From: an uncultured Lachnospiraceae bacterium | Lineage (GTDB): Bacteria; Bacillota; Clostridia; Lachnospirales; Lachnospiraceae | DNA length: 13,246 nt | Assembly: GCA_949076555.1 (NCBI GenBank) | Contig: CARUOB010000034.1 | Location: forward strand, 18,049-31,294 | Reading direction: 5' to 3' | In this document: one piece after another, positions 1 to 8,151 of the stretch | How positions within the stretch are numbered: position 1 is the first letter of the stretch | Layout: every line of letters starts with the position of its first letter | Notes under the pieces: model-generated | The model's database searches: none | The model's input: the letters and a program-made list of their open reading frames with translations, nothing else | What the model was told of the DNA's origin: nothing | Translations under genes and position numbers: made by a program

Positions 1-1462
1 CTGACGCGGCAATGCTGATTTCCGGACTTAAATCGTTCTCCGAAGGCATAAACCGTTTAAGCAAATCCAGCCCGGCAGCAAACACCAGAAACAGGGTCAC
101 CGTAAAGGCAAAGGACAAGGACATCAGAATCAGGTTCTTCTTCGACGCCGTGGCATGGTGCACGCCCAGCGCACGCTCCACTTTAAAAATGCGGGTGTTC
201 GCCGCATGAGCGACAGTCTTTCCGGTTTCCGCATTGCCCGATACCGCCGCCACGGGAGACACTGACGCCGCCCGTTTCGCGGGCGCATAGGCGGCAAGCA
301 ATACCGATATCACGCCCACCAGAACGCCCGACACAATACCGGTCACACTGAACCGATAGTGGAAATCATCAAACTCACCGCCCACCTTGTATCGCAAAAT
401 CACGGACAGCACAAGCGTAAATACCTCGCTGACGATCAGCCCGACAGGGATCGCCGTCTTACACCAGTTCAGCGCCTCAAGCCGCACGAAACGCATCACC
501 TGTTCCCTGCTTGCCCCGATGCAGCGCATCATCCCGAAAAACTTTGTCCGCTGTGTGACCGTACTGTTTATGCAGCTCGAAATCATCAGCACACCCGCAG
601 TCAGAATCAGTACAAATACAATGGCGGCAAGTGAATAGAAACTCTGCATCGCCAGATTGCTGCTTTCTCCGGAAATCCCCATTACAGCCAGATTTTCTTC
701 GATATCCCCCTCCGCCAGTCCATACTGCGCCTTCAAGTCGGAAAGTGCGCTTTTGATATGCGCGTCTTTTGTAAAACGCACATAGTACGCCGTCTTTTGC
801 GCCCTGTCCGCTGCCGCCTGCTCCTCCGCAACACTTGTGTCAAAATGACCCGTTTTGCCTGCGGCGTTTATCCTGTCAAAAGCGTCCACACTGATATAGG
901 CGCTCACATCCTCAAACTTTTTGTCGTACTTTTCCCACTCGTCATCGCAGAACCCGCTCACCACAAAAGCGAAGTCCCCTGCCGGAACACGGACGGTAAC
1001 GCTGTCGCCCGCCTGCACGCCAAGCCGCTCTTTCGCGCTTGTATTTAACATAATCTCCCCGTCATTTCGGGGAAACGCACCCTCACGCGCATACGCCCTG
1101 ATGTCGTCAATATAATTTTCTTCCGAGCCGTATAATATGACACGCGTGTCATTGATATAATATCCCTCGTAAACATCCTCCCCAAGCGCCTTACACCACG
1201 CCGCCGCAGACACGTCTTCCCTTGCCGCGATCTGCTCCGCTGCCGCTTCGGATATCCCGCCAATCACAATATGATGACTGCCGTGATGTCTGATTAACCC
1301 TTCCGTCTGTCCCTTTGCCATCATTTCCGCACAGGAAAAGACCGTCGTCACGAGAAACACCGCAAAGATAATGCATAATAAAATCAGGCGGTTCTGCTTT
1401 TTGCGGATTCTGGCAGAAATGGGAATCAGATTTAAGTAACTTTTCATCTCCCTGTTTTTCAC
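1..1462 (-). CDS. FtsX-family ABC transporter permease, 3' end outside window
   Basis: Membrane subunit of an ABC transporter that pairs with the ATPase just upstream. It is open for 487 codons and runs off the left edge. The GTG start at 1462 is chosen because GGGAGGTG lies about 7 nt upstream and GTGA overlaps the ATPase stop, implying translational coupling. Visible parts: membrane helix 1 at about residues 25-45; an extracellular region of about 225 residues; helices near 275-297, 335-357 and 373-394 (an FtsX domain containing the segment RTKFFGMMRCIGAS at 305-318); a cytoplasmic linker ending about 440; and another helix near 445-465 opening a second extracellular part. This suggests two FtsX repeats with two outside domains, unlike the ten-helix BceB layout. 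Family membership supports a role in peptide or antibiotic resistance or in lipid/lipoprotein handling. The substrate cannot be read from sequence. Confidence 0.88.
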   Translation of the reverse strand, partial: MKNREMKSYLNLIPISARIRKKQNRLILLCIIFAVFLVTTVFSCAEMMAKGQTEGLIRHHGSHHIVIGGISEAAAEQIAAREDVSAAAWCKALGEDVYEGYYINDTRVILYGSEENYIDDIRAYAREGAFPRNDGEIMLNTSAKERLGVQAGDSVTVRVPAGDFAFVVSGFCDDEWEKYDKKFEDVSAYISVDAFDRINAAGKTGHFDTSVAEEQAAADRAQKTAYYVRFTKDAHIKSALSDLKAQYGLAEGDIEENLAVMGISGESSNLAMQSFYSLAAIVFVLILTAGVLMISSCINSTVTQRTKFFGMMRCIGASREQVMRFVRLEALNWCKTAIPVGLIVSEVFTLVLSVILRYKVGGEFDDFHYRFSVTGIVSGVLVGVISVLLAAYAPAKRAASVSPVAAVSGNAETGKTVAHAANTRIFKVERALGVHHATASKKNLILMSLSFAFTVTLFLVFAAGLDLLKRFMPSENDLSPEISIAAS

Positions 1463-2142
1463 TGCGAGCACCTCCCCAGATCCGTCAGCACACCGTCCGA
1501 CACTTCAATCACCCTGTCCGCGGTCTGGGCAATCATGCGGTTGTGGGTAATCATTATGATGGTCTGCCCGTATTTCCGGGAAGCCTCCCGGAGCAGCGCA
1601 ATCACCTCGTCGCTGTTTCTGGTGTCCAGATTTCCCGTCGGTTCGTCCGCCAGAATCAGAGACGGCCTTGTGATCAGCGCGCGGCCAATCGCCACCCTCT
1701 GCTGCTGCCCGCCTGAGAGCTGGCCCGGCAGATGGTTCCTCCGCTCTTTCAGATTGAGCACCAAAAGCAGCTCCTCCAGATATTTCCTGTCCGGCTTCTG
1801 ATAATCTAAAAGCAGCGGAAAAATGATATTCTGTTCCACCGTCAGCTCCGGAATCAGGTTAAACGCCTGAAAGATAAAACCAATGTTTCTCCTGCGGAAA
1901 ACGGTAAGGTTTTTCTCCTTCATGGCAAAGGTGTCCCTGCCGTCGATCAGCACCTTGCCCGACGTGGGCGTATCAAGCGCTCCGATCATATTGAGCAGCG
2001 TACTTTTTCCCGAACCGGACTCACCGACGATTGCCACATACTCCCCCTTGGGAACGGAAAAGCTGACGTTTTTAAGCGCCTGCACCGCCGCCTCGCCGCT
2101 GCCGTAAGTCTTGCAGATTTTGCTCACTTCCAGTAAATTCAT
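1459..2142 (-). CDS. ABC transporter ATP-binding protein (MacB/LolD/BceA-like)
   Basis: Cytoplasmic ATPase powering the adjoining FtsX permease. It has 227 residues, the usual size for this family. Motifs: Walker A GESGSGKST at 40-48, a Q-loop in IFQAFN, the ABC signature LSGGQQQR, Walker B LILADEPTGNLD with the catalytic Glu, and an H-loop in MITHN. The order and wording (TYGSGEAAVQALKNVSF near the start, DEPTGNLD) are typical of the LolD/MacB/BceA/SalX branch. The ATG at 2142 is preferred because AAAGAGGTG sits just upstream; an in-frame GTG at 2151 lies inside that ribosome binding site and is unlikely. The stop overlaps the permease start by 4 bp. The upstream gap carries a BceR-like box, suggesting control by the neighbouring two-component system. 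Confidence 0.95.
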   Translation of the reverse strand: MNLLEVSKICKTYGSGEAAVQALKNVSFSVPKGEYVAIVGESGSGKSTLLNMIGALDTPTSGKVLIDGRDTFAMKEKNLTVFRRRNIGFIFQAFNLIPELTVEQNIIFPLLLDYQKPDRKYLEELLLVLNLKERRNHLPGQLSGGQQQRVAIGRALITRPSLILADEPTGNLDTRNSDEVIALLREASRKYGQTIIMITHNRMIAQTADRVIEVSDGVLTDLGRCSQ

Positions 2143-2232
2143 TCCAAGCACCTCTTTCCAGATTTTTTGTCATCGGGATACAACTGTCAAAAGAACTTCG
2201 ACACCGCGCCCTTAAGAAAGAATAACGCTTAC

Positions 2233-2272
2233 ATACTACACGCGTATTTCGCTCAGATTACAATTTTGTAAT
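2233..2272 (-). promoter_or_regulatory. BceR-like operator and possible -10 upstream of the ABC genes
   Basis: ATTACAA-TT-TTGTAAT at 2257-2272 is a perfect 7-bp inverted repeat. Read as TTACA-N4-TGTAA it agrees with the TnACA-N4-TGTAA box described for BceR-type response regulators upstream of their ABC target genes. It starts 4 bp after the kinase stop codon and lies in front of the ATPase gene. A weak -10 (TAGTAT) occupies 2233-2238, placing the repeat over or next to the -35 position, as expected for an activator site. The box is seen directly; its use by this regulator is inferred. Confidence 0.6.
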
Positions 2273-2276
2273 GTTC

Positions 2277-3287
2277 TTACGTTTTTTCGACAGCCGGAAA
2301 CAGCAGCACAAAAGTCGTCCCCTCCCCCAGCCTGCTGTCCACCGAGACCGTGCCCCCGTGTGCCTCCGCCACCGCTTTCACGAGCGAGAGTCCCAGTCCG
2401 ATCCCCTGCCTGTCCTGAGAATATCTGCTGCGGTAAAACCGTTTGAAAATGTGATGCAGATCTTCCGGGTGAATACCCTCTCCATTGTCCTTCACCGTAA
2501 TGCGGACGGCGGACGGGGATTTCTCCCACGTCATCCATACACTGTCCCCGCTCTTTGTATGGTCCAGCGCATTTTTTACCAGATTGTCAAGCGCCTCCGA
2601 AATCCAGCTTCGATCGCACAAAAAGGAAATGGACGCACTGCCCGCAAGCACGACTTGTTTTTTCTCCTGCTCCGCGCGAAATGCAAAACGCTTCTCCACC
2701 TCCCCTATCATCTCAGCGAGATCTTGCGGCTGCTTCTCTATCATCATTGTACCCGCATCGAATTTCGTAATCTTTAGCAAATTCTGCACCAGCGTCTCAA
2801 TCCGGTCCAATTCCTGTTCCGACAGCCCTGCAAATTCCCCAATCGTTGCAAGAGAGCCCGTCTCCGCCTCCGTCTGCATGATGCCGTTATAAATATTTAA
2901 TGCGGCAAGAGGTGTTTTCAACTGGTGGGAAATATCCGAAATCGTGTTTTTGAGAAACTCCCTCGACTGTCCCTCCTTCTGCGCCTGCGCGTTCAGGACC
3001 GCCGCCAGTGTATTGATTTCATGGAAAAGCCGGTAAATCTCCCCCTCCTCATCACAGACGATGCGGGCGTCTTTGTCCCCCGCCATAAACGCCCGGATCT
3101 GTAAGACCGCCTCCTCCATCTGCCTGTCCTGCCGCCAAAAATACCGATAGCAGAAAGCAAGCGCTGCACCTCCCATGACCATCACGCCAAGTGGCGCGGA
3201 CAGCGCAGCGCACAGGACCGCCGCCCCCATACACAAAGCCATCTGCACAAACAGCTTTCTTACCTTACGATTTACAAACACTCTCAT
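2277..3287 (-). CDS. Intramembrane-sensing type sensor histidine kinase
   Basis: 336-residue membrane histidine kinase, partner of the OmpR-type regulator encoded just upstream. The start is placed at the ATG at 3287 because it gives an ATGA overlap with the regulator stop and a G-rich stretch lies in front; an ATG at 3305 is possible but would overlap further. Two hydrophobic helices lie at about 11-29 and 32-46 with only a few residues between them, so there is almost no sensor loop. A cytoplasmic linker follows, then the DHp H-box SHQLKTP with phospho-acceptor His121, N-box LVKNALDH at 236-243, G1 box DNGEGI at 267-272 and G2 box GIGLGLSLV at 295-303. The short two-helix input region is the hallmark of kinases that take their signal from an ABC transporter, and such a transporter is encoded downstream. 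The H-box is SHQLKTP rather than the HELKTP common in BceS. Confidence 0.93.
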   Translation of the reverse strand: MRVFVNRKVRKLFVQMALCMGAAVLCAALSAPLGVMVMGGAALAFCYRYFWRQDRQMEEAVLQIRAFMAGDKDARIVCDEEGEIYRLFHEINTLAAVLNAQAQKEGQSREFLKNTISDISHQLKTPLAALNIYNGIMQTEAETGSLATIGEFAGLSEQELDRIETLVQNLLKITKFDAGTMMIEKQPQDLAEMIGEVEKRFAFRAEQEKKQVVLAGSASISFLCDRSWISEALDNLVKNALDHTKSGDSVWMTWEKSPSAVRITVKDNGEGIHPEDLHHIFKRFYRSRYSQDRQGIGLGLSLVKAVAEAHGGTVSVDSRLGEGTTFVLLFPAVEKT

Positions 3288-3973
3288 TTTGCCCCCGTAC
3301 TCCATTTATATCCCATGCCGCGAACAGTCACGATCTTTTCCGGCATACCGGGATCATTCTCTATCTTCATGCGCAGTCTGCGGATATACACTGCCAGCGT
3401 TTTATTCTCTATAAAATTCTCCTCGCAGTCCCACAACCCGGCAAGAATCTGCTCCGCCGACAGCACCCTGTCCGGATTTTCCATAAACATCCGAAGCAGC
3501 TTATATTCCCCGGAAGTCAGCTCCAGCTTCTTCCCGTTCTTTCGCGCCTCTCCTCTGCGCATGTCAAGAGTAATGCCGTTCATGGCTATCTCTTCCCCCG
3601 CCTGCATAAAATTTTCGCTCCTCCTAAGCAGCGCATGGATTCTGGACAAAAAGACAGCCAGCTTAAAAGGCTTCGTTATATAGTCGTCCGCGCCGATATC
3701 AAGCCCCATAATCATGTCTGTCTCCTCGTCCGCCGCTGTCAGGAACATGATTGGCAGTTTGGACGTCTGTCTTATTTTTTCACACAGGGCAAAGCCCGTG
3801 CCGTCCGGCAGCGCCACATCCAATATGACAAGGTCGTATTTCCCTTCTGCCCAAAGTGTTTCCGCCTCCGCCGCCGTACGGGCATTCTCCACCTCATAGC
3901 CCTCCTTTTTGAGCGCAAAAGTCAGGCCGCCTATCAGACTCAGATCATCCTCCACAAAAAAGATACGCTTCAT
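3284..3973 (-). CDS. OmpR-family DNA-binding response regulator
   Basis: 229-residue two-component regulator. Receiver domain about 1-115: acidic pair in VEDD at 7-10, phospho-acceptor Asp52 in VILDVALPDG, switch Thr79 in FLTA, and Lys101 in DDYITKPF. The C-terminal winged-helix DNA-binding domain (about 130-225) contains LTSGEYKLLRMF and the recognition region ending VRGMGYKW, typical of the OmpR/PhoB class. It is the first gene of the regulator-kinase pair and is preceded by a clear promoter. The most likely target is the ABC pair downstream, through the inverted repeat at 2257-2272. The ribosome binding site is modest (AAAGGGAATGGG upstream of the ATG). Confidence 0.95.
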   Translation of the reverse strand: MKRIFFVEDDLSLIGGLTFALKKEGYEVENARTAAEAETLWAEGKYDLVILDVALPDGTGFALCEKIRQTSKLPIMFLTAADEETDMIMGLDIGADDYITKPFKLAVFLSRIHALLRRSENFMQAGEEIAMNGITLDMRRGEARKNGKKLELTSGEYKLLRMFMENPDRVLSAEQILAGLWDCEENFIENKTLAVYIRRLRMKIENDPGMPEKIVTVRGMGYKWSTGAK

Positions 3974-4014
3974 ATTCTGCCCATTCCCTTTCTAAAATCA
4001 TGCCTTGTTTCTTC

Positions 4015-4043
4015 ATAATACCTGTTAGGTGCGCTAAAAACAA
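4015..4043 (-). promoter_or_regulatory. Sigma-A promoter for the response regulator gene
   Basis: On the minus strand, -35 TTGTTT (4038-4043) and -10 TATTAT (4015-4020) are separated by exactly 17 bp. The predicted start near 4008 gives a leader of about 35 nt before the regulator ATG. The promoter lies in the divergent gap shared with the bile salt hydrolase gene. No equally good promoter was seen for the hydrolase on the other strand. Confidence 0.6.
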
Positions 4044-4137
4044 TCCCCTCCCTATCCGCCTTTTATCTGTCCGGATACCGTATATAACCGCAGACGGCTG
4101 CATACACTCATACTAACAACAGAAAAGAGGAATCGCT

Positions 4138-5115
4138 ATGTGTACGAGTATTGCCATGAATACCGAAGATTTTTACTTCGGACGCACAATGGATATCGAA
4201 TATTCTTTTGGTGAAAACGTAGTTTTTACACCCAGAAACTTTTCCCTGTCTTTCCGCAGGAACGATACCCTTCACAGACATTACGCCATGCTCGGAATGG
4301 CAAGCGTGAGGGACGGTTATCCCCTCTATGCGGAAGCGGTAAATGAGAGAGGACTATGTATCGCAGGTCTGAATTTTCCCGACAGTGCCTACTATCCCCC
4401 GAAGGAAGATCCCATTAAACAAAATGTGTCTCCCTTCGAGCTGATCCCGTGGCTGTGCGCCAAATGTGCCTCCGTCACAGACGTAAAACAGCTTCTTGCC
4501 GCCACGCATCTGGTCGATATTCCTTTTAGCGACTCGCTGCCGTCGGCGCCGCTGCATTGGCATATCGCAGACCGGCAATGCTCTATTGTGCTGGAATCTA
4601 CGGGAAACGAACTGGAAATATATGACAACCCCGTCGGAGTCCTGACAAACAACCCCGGATTCAGCTTTCAGACCACAAACCTGTGCCAGTATATGAATCT
4701 GACCACAGCCTGTCCGCAAAACTGTTTCAGCAATATAAAAAGCCTCATCCCATTCGGACAAGGCTTAGGCAGTTTCGGTCTGCCGGGTGATTATTCTCCC
4801 GCCTCGCGCTTTGTCAAGGCGGCTTATCTTTCCATGAACTCCGTCTGCGAAAAAGATGAGATGAGCAGCGTCTCCCAACTATTTCACATTCTGGATTCTG
4901 TATCCATGATCCGCGGCAGTGTCGTAACCAGACAGGAGCTTTACGACACCACCACATATGTCTGCTGCATGAATGCCACAAAGGGCAGATATTACTATAA
5001 AACCTACGGCAACTCCCAGCTTACCGCCGTTGACCTCCGCCATGAAAATCTGGATGCGGAAACACTCAAAACCTATCCTCTGGTGACAGAGCCGCAGATT
5101 TCATGGGCCAACTGA
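4138..5115 (+). CDS. bsh: Choloylglycine (bile salt) hydrolase, Ntn family
   Basis: 325-residue N-terminal-nucleophile hydrolase that cleaves the amide bond of glycine- or taurine-conjugated bile acids. The catalytic residues known for this family line up: Cys2 (exposed after Met removal), Arg16 and Asp19 in FGRTMD, Asn79 in GLNFPDS, Asn171 or Asn172 in GVLTNNPGF, and Arg224 in SPASRF. PLHWHIAD at 138-145 and the overall length are typical of Gram-positive bile salt hydrolases. There is no signal peptide, as expected for a cytoplasmic enzyme whose second residue is the nucleophile. GAGG 8-9 nt upstream supports this start. Penicillin V acylase shares the fold, so substrate preference is inferred. 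The gene is divergent from the two-component/ABC module and ends 12 bp from the convergent chemotaxis gene. Confidence 0.93.
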   Translation: MCTSIAMNTEDFYFGRTMDIEYSFGENVVFTPRNFSLSFRRNDTLHRHYAMLGMASVRDGYPLYAEAVNERGLCIAGLNFPDSAYYPPKEDPIKQNVSPFELIPWLCAKCASVTDVKQLLAATHLVDIPFSDSLPSAPLHWHIADRQCSIVLESTGNELEIYDNPVGVLTNNPGFSFQTTNLCQYMNLTTACPQNCFSNIKSLIPFGQGLGSFGLPGDYSPASRFVKAAYLSMNSVCEKDEMSSVSQLFHILDSVSMIRGSVVTRQELYDTTTYVCCMNATKGRYYYKTYGNSQLTAVDLRHENLDAETLKTYPLVTEPQISWAN

Positions 5116-5127
5116 CGGGCGGTTTCG

Positions 5128-6813
5128 TTACTGCCAGCGGATACTTTTCAATTTGAACGCACCGATCAATTCTTTCAGCATACCGGACTGGGACGACAAC
5201 TCCTCGCTGGCCGCCGCGCACTCCTGACTGGTCGCGGAGTTGTTCTGCACCACCGCCGAGATCTGCTCGACACCGGTAGCCACCTGTTCCATCGCGATGG
5301 TCTGTTTTTCCACCGCCTCTACGACCTGATCCATCTTGACAGTCACATTGCTTGCCAATTCTCCCGTCCGCTCTAACGCTTCCGACACTCTGCCCATAAC
5401 CTTGCCGCCTTCACTGATCGTCGCAGCGGAACTCTCTATCAATTCCTTCGTCGCCTTGGCAGCCTCATCCGATTTCGAAGCGAGACTGCTGATCTCCTCC
5501 GCAACCACGGCGAACCCTTTACCTGCACTGCCGGCTCTGGCCGCCTCCACCGCCGCATTCAGCGAGAGAATATTGATCTGGAACGCAATGTTTTCTATCG
5601 TCGCAATGATGGTGCTGATCTGTTTGGAATCGCTGGCAATGCGGTCCATGGAAACGCTCAGCTCTTTCACATTTTCCATGCTGACGCCAAGCTGTGCTCC
5701 GGCCTGATTGGTAATCTGGCCCACCTCCTCGGCCGCGATCGAAGTCTCTTTTGCACTGGCTGAAATATCCGTAATCGTAGTGGAAATCTGTGTCACGGCA
5801 CTGGCCTGCTCCGTCGCGCCCTGTGCCAAAGTCTGCGCACTTGCAGACACCTGATCCGATCCGTCGGATACATGATTGGCACTGGCTGCAATCTGCCCCA
5901 TCGTCTGGTTGAGTGCGCCCAATATGCTGTCCAGTGACTTCTTGATCGCCAAAAAGTCACCCGTATAATCCTGCTTTGCTTCCTGTGTCAGATCGCCCTT
6001 CGCAATCGCCCCCAGTATATCGGAAATCTCGCCAATGTATGCGCGCAGACTGGTCACACTGCCTTCAAAGATTTCGGCCAGCAGACCAAGCTCATCATTG
6101 GAGCGGAAGTCTATCTTCGCATCCCCCCCGTCAGCCAGTCCAAGTTCTCCCTTTTCCAGCCGCATGGCTGCCTGCGTAATTTTGGCAAGGGGTCCCGACA
6201 CACCCTTTTTCAGATAAACTAACAGGAACAGAATGCAGGCAATGATCACCGCCACGCTGATCACCGTAGCATATGTAATAATTCTGGCCGTCTCCTCCTT
6301 CGCCTCAGTCATGGATATACCTGCGAAGATCAGACCGTCAACCTGCCCGTTCTCTCCCTTTGTCGGAACATAGGAGCACAGATAAGGCTCTCCCAGAATA
6401 TCCGCTTCGCCCACATAAGACTGCCCCTTCCTAAGCACAATATCATTCAGATTGGAAGCCAGCTTGGTTCCCACCACGCGCTCCCCGTTTTGGGTCACCG
6501 TGCTGTATGCCCTCGTGTCTCCCTCAAAAATAGTAAATTCACAGCCCATGCGTTCTTTCATGCCGTCTAATACCAGATTGACATCGTCGTCTTCCGATAT
6601 CCGGCTCAACTCATAGGCAAGCACATTTGTAGCGTCCGTACAAATCTGTTCCTGCATACGCCTGACAAGGGAATTATACATGTAAACACAGATAGTTACT
6701 GCAAAAACTACGGAAATGGCCTGCATGATCACTACGACATTGCCGACCTTTTTCCCGATACGCTTCCTCTTCCTGCCGCTGCTTTTTTTCCCAATCACCT
6801 GTTCATTTCCCAT
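5128..6813 (-). CDS. Methyl-accepting chemotaxis protein with extracellular Cache-like sensor
   Basis: 561-residue transmembrane chemoreceptor that would control CheA/CheY and flagellar motion. Layout: basic cytoplasmic head (residues 1-23), membrane helix about 24-46, extracellular sensor of about 125 residues resembling a single Cache domain (about 50-172), second helix about 178-200, HAMP about 202-265, then a long helical signalling domain to the end. The conserved hairpin tip carries FQINILSLNAAVEAARAG (411-428) and GKGFAVVAEEI. The start at 6813 is chosen because GGAG lies 9 nt upstream; an in-frame ATG at 6828 has no ribosome binding site. There is no C-terminal NWETF-type pentapeptide. 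No other chemotaxis gene is nearby, so it appears to be an orphan receptor. Its ligand cannot be predicted. Confidence 0.95.
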   Translation of the reverse strand: MGNEQVIGKKSSGRKRKRIGKKVGNVVVIMQAISVVFAVTICVYMYNSLVRRMQEQICTDATNVLAYELSRISEDDDVNLVLDGMKERMGCEFTIFEGDTRAYSTVTQNGERVVGTKLASNLNDIVLRKGQSYVGEADILGEPYLCSYVPTKGENGQVDGLIFAGISMTEAKEETARIITYATVISVAVIIACILFLLVYLKKGVSGPLAKITQAAMRLEKGELGLADGGDAKIDFRSNDELGLLAEIFEGSVTSLRAYIGEISDILGAIAKGDLTQEAKQDYTGDFLAIKKSLDSILGALNQTMGQIAASANHVSDGSDQVSASAQTLAQGATEQASAVTQISTTITDISASAKETSIAAEEVGQITNQAGAQLGVSMENVKELSVSMDRIASDSKQISTIIATIENIAFQINILSLNAAVEAARAGSAGKGFAVVAEEISSLASKSDEAAKATKELIESSAATISEGGKVMGRVSEALERTGELASNVTVKMDQVVEAVEKQTIAMEQVATGVEQISAVVQNNSATSQECAAASEELSSQSGMLKELIGAFKLKSIRWQ

Positions 6814-6893
6814 ACTATTTTTCTCCATTTTCTAAAGATAATAATATTGACCATGCTTTACCTTACCGGATCTGTATTGCATAGTCTGCATCT

Positions 6894-6921
6894 ATTGTAT
6901 CATAAGCGTGAGAAATTACAA
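6894..6921 (-). promoter_or_regulatory. Probable sigma-A promoter for the chemoreceptor gene
   Basis: On the minus strand, -35 TTGTAA (6916-6921) and -10 TACAAT (6894-6899) are 16 bp apart. The leader would be about 70 nt. No flagellar sigma factor (sigma-28) type promoter was recognised in the 200 bp between this gene and its neighbour. Confidence 0.5.
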
Positions 6922-7017
6922 ATATGTTTTTCTCAAATTTCTCCAAAATTATTATCTCCCAATTCTTTCCAGCATGTATGACTTTTACCCTTATAAACCG
7001 CAAAACGTTTCCGGGTT

Positions 7018-7461
7018 TCATTCCCGTTTCAGCTCAACAATATATTCCGCCGTCCCTTCCTGAAACTGCTTCTTCCCGGTAGCCGCAAAACCGTACCTTT
7101 CATAAAACCGTCTGGCATCCGCGTTTTTCTCGAGCACCCAGAGATACCTGCAATTCTTTTCTATGGCAAACCGCATCAGCTCGCCGCCGATCCCACAGTT
7201 CTCAAAGAACGTGTCCACATACAGTTCCTCAATTCTGTCCCCGGAAATATGCAGCATGCCCTTGACAAACTCATCGTCGTAAACAAAGACGCCTTCCAGT
7301 TTTTCCGGGTTATCAATATATTCTTTTGCGATAGGATAAACCTGTATTTCCCCGAAAGACACCTTATCGTTGCAAAAAATCTTCCTATAGTTCATACGTT
7401 TCGTAAATACCAGAATTTCCGCGATTCTGGAAGCATCCTCAACCGTCGCTCGTCGTATCAT
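7018..7461 (-). CDS. GNAT-family N-acetyltransferase
   Basis: 147-residue cytoplasmic acyl-CoA-dependent N-acetyltransferase. Evidence is the GNAT fold pattern: an N-terminal IRRATVEDASRIAEI strand-helix start; beta-4 GVFVYDDEFVKGMLHI (57-72); motif A with the acetyl-CoA pyrophosphate loop ENCGIGGELM (87-96) after EELYVD; and motif B N113-ADARRFYERYGF ending at residue 125, the common Asn...Phe-Tyr...Gly-Phe signature. The ATG at 7461 is preceded by AAGAGG at good spacing. The acceptor (small molecule, antibiotic or protein N-terminus) is not predictable. It is probably a single-gene unit: the gap to the CHR gene upstream is 129 bp and no convincing promoter was resolved there. Confidence 0.9.
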   Translation of the reverse strand: MIRRATVEDASRIAEILVFTKRMNYRKIFCNDKVSFGEIQVYPIAKEYIDNPEKLEGVFVYDDEFVKGMLHISGDRIEELYVDTFFENCGIGGELMRFAIEKNCRYLWVLEKNADARRFYERYGFAATGKKQFQEGTAEYIVELKRE

Positions 7462-7590
7462 AATTCGATTCCTCTTATCCTTTCTTTAATATATAATGCC
7501 GCTTTTCATATTGCACCCGCCCCGCTCAGTTTAAAATCTATTTGTCTACTTCTTCAAGTTATTTTCTTTTTCAAAAAATGCATAAGACTA

Positions 7591-8151
7591 TCACCGATAA
7601 AATACAAATCCGGCAATGCCGCTTATAAGAATAATCACAATCGGATTGAGTTTCCATTTTCGCGCTATGAACAGCATGGTTAAAAAAATAAGAAGTGCAA
7701 TCCAATTGAGAGATAAAAAATCTATTTCAGACTTACTGCTGCCATATAATGCTAATAAGATAATCGTAGACGCCGCTGAAATGATCAACCCCAATGAAGC
7801 GGATTTTAAACCGTTCAGCACCTCCAACGCATATGCGGATTTTTGATGTGTCTGAAAAAATTTATATAAAGCCAGTGAAACAATAACCCCGCAAAAGATA
7901 CAGCCGACGGTTGCTGCCAATGCCCCAATCATTCCACCCACTTGAAGCCCGACAAATGTTGATGTATTGACAGCCAATGGCCCCGGTGTCATCTGTGAAA
8001 TGGTAATGATGTCCGTAAACATTTTTTCGCTGATCCAATTGTTTTTTTCTACCACCTGCTCCTGGATTAAAGGAATAATTGCATAACCGCCGCCAATGCT
8101 CAATAATCCTATTTTTAGAAATGTAACAAACAGTTCCCACACGATATTCAT
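7591..8151 (-). CDS. Half-size chromate transporter (CHR domain), second of pair
   Basis: 186-residue polytopic membrane protein with one CHR domain. Family marks: SIGGGYAIIPLI near the start, then TISQMTPGPLAVNTSTFVG around residues 50-68, followed by several hydrophobic helices to the C-terminus. Full ChrA proteins have two such domains in one chain; this gene and its upstream neighbour each carry one, as in paired short CHR proteins, which probably assemble as a heterodimer. The ATGA overlap with the upstream gene and GGGGG before the start indicate coupled translation. Chromate efflux is documented for some family members; the natural substrate in anaerobes may be another anion. Confidence 0.9.
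   Translation of the reverse strand: MNIVWELFVTFLKIGLLSIGGGYAIIPLIQEQVVEKNNWISEKMFTDIITISQMTPGPLAVNTSTFVGLQVGGMIGALAATVGCIFCGVIVSLALYKFFQTHQKSAYALEVLNGLKSASLGLIISAASTIILLALYGSSKSEIDFLSLNWIALLIFLTMLFIARKWKLNPIVIILISGIAGFVFYR

Noticed and set aside
2166..2194. Minus-strand consensus TTGACA followed 17 bp later by AAAAAT, as a promoter for the ATPase gene
   Set aside because: The -10 is poor and transcription would begin inside or just before the ribosome binding site, leaving it no usable leader.
2257..2272. Inverted repeat after the kinase gene read as a terminator
   Set aside because: The stem is short and AT-rich with no T-run after it; the spacing matches a regulator box much better.
3191..4018. 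Long plus-strand open frame (275 codons) opposite the kinase/regulator genes
   Set aside because: It is antisense to two clear genes with intact motifs, has no ribosome binding site and no recognisable domain; long antisense frames are common in GC-richer coding DNA.
7462..7590. Promoter or terminator in the gap between the CHR pair and the acetyltransferase gene
   Set aside because: Only weak hexamer matches (for example TTGAAG or TATATT with poor partners) and no stable hairpin with a T-run were found.
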